Positions 6,798-7,896 of a stretch of 7,896 nt of DNA are shown piece after piece. Below the pieces are notes generated by a model. It was not told where the DNA came from and made no database searches. It saw only the letters and a list, made by a program, of their open reading frames with translations. A program made the translations under genes and the position numbers. The stretch lies in contig JAPLXT010000063.1 in the NCBI GenBank assembly GCA_026395935.1, forward strand, positions 1 to 7,896, in the 5' to 3' direction. Source of the stretch: Candidatus Nomurabacteria bacterium. GTDB taxonomy: Bacteria > Patescibacteriota > Minisyncoccia > Phycocordibacterales > UBA9973. Each line of letters starts with the position of its first letter. The stretch's first letter is position 1.

Positions 6798-7100
6798 TTA
6801 TTGATTGGTAGTTTCTACTGGTATTAAATCAATCTGTTTAACTTCCTCTTTGTTTGTTGTAAATTTCCCTACACTTGCACTCATATTCTTATAGGTATCA
6901 GAGATAGAATTACTAAAAAGCTTGAATGGCTTTATATCTTCATTGGTTTGGTTCACAACTTCGGGATTTCCAAAACGAGTGCCTAAATTATAAATCCAAA
7001 TAAAAGAAACAAAAGACATACAGAGGATAAGTAAACCGACAAATATTAACTTGCGCGTATCTTCACTTTTTGATTGTAATTTTTTTATATATGCTCTCAT
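6798..7100 (-). CDS. Small single-pass membrane protein of unknown function upstream of gyrA
   Basis: I do not recognise a characterised family. The 100-residue product has a basic N-terminus ([17 protein letters not shown]), one membrane helix at about 18-37 ([20 protein letters not shown]), and a polar tail of about 60 residues. Positive charges before the helix predict that the N-terminus is inside and the tail outside. No signal-peptidase site, lipobox, coiled coil or repeat is evident. It sits 9 bases after the MBL-fold gene and 1 base before gyrA, so it is translated within the same message and is probably not an artefact. A membrane-anchored accessory role is possible, but nothing in the sequence ties it to gyrase. 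Confidence 0.72.
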   Translation of the reverse strand: MRAYIKKLQSKSEDTRKLIFVGLLILCMSFVSFIWIYNLGTRFGNPEVVNQTNEDIKPFKLFSNSISDTYKNMSASVGKFTTNKEEVKQIDLIPVETTNQ

Positions 7101-7109
7101 AGAATTTAA

Positions 7110-7736
7110 TTAATATGATAATACTACGATCTCGCCTTCACGACCAACAATATCCTTTGCTTTAATGGTAAGCTTTTCAACTGATTCTACTTTATCTTGT
7201 CCCCCTTCTTTTAGGAAAGCTCTCAATGTCTTCTCGTCATAATCCATTGGTATGATGATTTTTGGTTCAAGAGAAACTGCCAATTTATATGCTTCAGTAG
7301 GATCAAGCAGATCGTTGTTTCCAATAGGAACAAATAAAATATCAGGACTTCCTATATCCTCACGAACTTCTGTTGAAACTTTATTGTTAGACATACAACC
7401 AAGGAAGCATATTGAAATGTTATCAATCATAAAAGAATAAATAGTATTGATATATTTCTTCTCATTTATGGTTGTCTCAGTCATTATTCCTTTTATAAAT
7501 ACTTCTTTGATTTCATAATCCCCAGGGCCTTTCACTTCAAATGGAACATTGTCCCCATGAGTTACCATATCAAAACCATTGTAATCTGGATGGTTGATAG
7601 TAGAAAGAGCAATGTCGGAACCAAAGCGTGCGCCCTTCACATCACCTTTTGAGTCTTTACTGATAGGATTAACTGCCACTACCAAATCCCCTTGCGCGAT
7701 TTTGAAGAATTGCTTACCTAAATATGTGATAATCAT
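7110..7736 (-). CDS. Metallo-beta-lactamase-fold protein, probably without bound metal
   Basis: The 208-residue product follows the UlaG-like/Lactamase_B_3 pattern: MIITYLGKQFFKI (1-13), AVNPISKDSK (21-30), then the position of the HxHxDH metal motif. Here that position reads STINHPDYN (45-53), with at most one of the histidines. GPGDYEIKEVFIKGI (70-84) is well kept. The ligand-bearing HLGD-type strand is FLGCM (111-115), DILFVPIG (132-139) is typical, and the closing PMHY of the family is PMDY (163-166). The fold appears intact while the metal ligands are replaced, so hydrolase activity is doubtful; a binding or regulatory role is an inference. It is the first gene of the gyrA operon. The start is supported by an extended -10 element 6 bases upstream, with no Shine-Dalgarno sequence. 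Confidence 0.87.
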   Translation of the reverse strand: MIITYLGKQFFKIAQGDLVVAVNPISKDSKGDVKGARFGSDIALSTINHPDYNGFDMVTHGDNVPFEVKGPGDYEIKEVFIKGIMTETTINEKKYINTIYSFMIDNISICFLGCMSNNKVSTEVREDIGSPDILFVPIGNNDLLDPTEAYKLAVSLEPKIIIPMDYDEKTLRAFLKEGGQDKVESVEKLTIKAKDIVGREGEIVVLSY

Positions 7737-7742
7737 GAGTAT

Positions 7743-7751
7743 ATTATAGCA
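7743..7751 (-). promoter_or_regulatory. Extended -10 promoter of the MBL-fold/gyrA operon
   Basis: On the minus strand TGCTATAAT is a perfect TG-n-TATAAT element. It ends 6 bases before the ATG at 7736, so transcription should start at the start codon or within a base or two of it. At a 17-base spacing the -35 position is TTTATT, a poor match, consistent with an extended -10 promoter. It lies directly downstream of the terminator of the preceding gene. Confidence 0.65.
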
Positions 7752-7761
7752 AATTTTAAAG

Positions 7762-7793
7762 AAAAAATAAAGGAAAATACAAAGTATTTTTCC
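7762..7793 (-). terminator. Rho-independent terminator of the gene at the right edge
   Basis: On the minus strand GGAAAAATAC pairs with GTATTTTCC around a TTT loop, with one bulged A, and is followed by the T-rich TTTATTTTTT. It lies 23 bases after the stop codon at 7817 and just before the promoter of the next operon, so it separates the two transcription units. Confidence 0.7.
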
Positions 7794-7816
7794 AGAAATT
7801 ACCCTTTATTAATAAG

Positions 7817-7896
7817 CTATAATTCTCTCTGTTCTGGAACGACAATATGATTACTTGAGAATTTGTGACTTAGAGCTTTTACAATGTCTAATAATT
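7817..7896 (-). CDS. C-terminal end of an unidentified protein, 5' part beyond the window
   Basis: A minus-strand frame enters from the right edge and gives 25 residues, LLDIVKALSHKF then SSNHIVVPEQREL, before a TAG stop at 7819-7817. The frame is accepted because its composition looks like a protein end, it is on the same strand as all neighbours, and a terminator follows 23 bases later. The fragment is too short to assign a family. Confidence 0.55.
   Translation of the reverse strand, partial: LLDIVKALSHKFSSNHIVVPEQREL

Noticed and set aside
7252..7440. Plus-strand open frame of 62 codons
   Set aside because: It is antisense to the MBL-fold gene and has no recognisable motif.
7884..7896. 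Plus-strand gene beginning MSNN at the right edge
   Set aside because: Only four codons are visible, no promoter or ribosome site precedes it, and the minus-strand frame with its terminator explains the region better.

Overview
The window looks like a piece of a Candidatus Patescibacteria (CPR) chromosome, most likely from the Parcubacteria side. The reasons are low GC content (by eye), very compact genes that nearly all run on the minus strand, no recognisable Shine-Dalgarno sequences, and several protein types familiar from that group: a PaaX/Cas2-like regulator, a VirB2-like type IV secretion pilin with a Cys-x-Phe entry motif, and a metallo-beta-lactamase-fold protein that has lost its metal ligands next to gyrA. 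This assignment is inference from family recognition, not a database result. The standard bacterial code fits, because gyrA reads as 820 codons without an in-frame TGA.

All supported genes are on the minus strand, so they read from right to left. At the right edge is the C-terminal end of an unidentified gene (7817-7896), closed by a Rho-independent terminator (7762-7793). An extended -10 promoter (7743-7751) then starts a tight operon: an MBL-fold pseudoenzyme (7110-7736), a small single-pass membrane protein (6798-7100), DNA gyrase subunit A (4334-6796), a PNPOx-like flavin-fold protein (3865-4329) and a small cupin (3590-3862). Gaps inside the operon are 1-9 bases.

Next comes a self-contained unit with a PaaX-type/Cas2-like winged-helix gene (2963-3508). 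It has its own promoter and a candidate terminator. An identical 37-bp repeat lies on each side of it (2890-2926 and 3535-3571), in the same orientation, and each copy contains an inverted repeat. The upstream copy supplies the probable -35 box of the gene. The most economical readings are an autoregulatory operator, a recombination or mobility footprint of a small cassette, or a dispersed palindromic repeat.

The left part is a second tight operon with its own promoter (2828-2836): a class I SAM methyltransferase (2279-2821), a membrane-anchored family 1 type solute-binding protein (958-2277) and the start of a pilin-like protein (1-955, running off the left edge). The pilin-like protein has two tandem beta-sandwich-like modules ahead of the hydrophobic pilin core. 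Together the last two look like cell-surface or secretion functions.

At three promoters the -10 hexamer sits exactly six bases before the ATG, which predicts leaderless mRNAs. No gene-free stretch exceeds 300 bases; the longest gap is 2822-2962, and it holds a promoter, a terminator and one repeat copy. No rRNA, tRNA, CRISPR array, cas1 or insertion-sequence transposase was seen.
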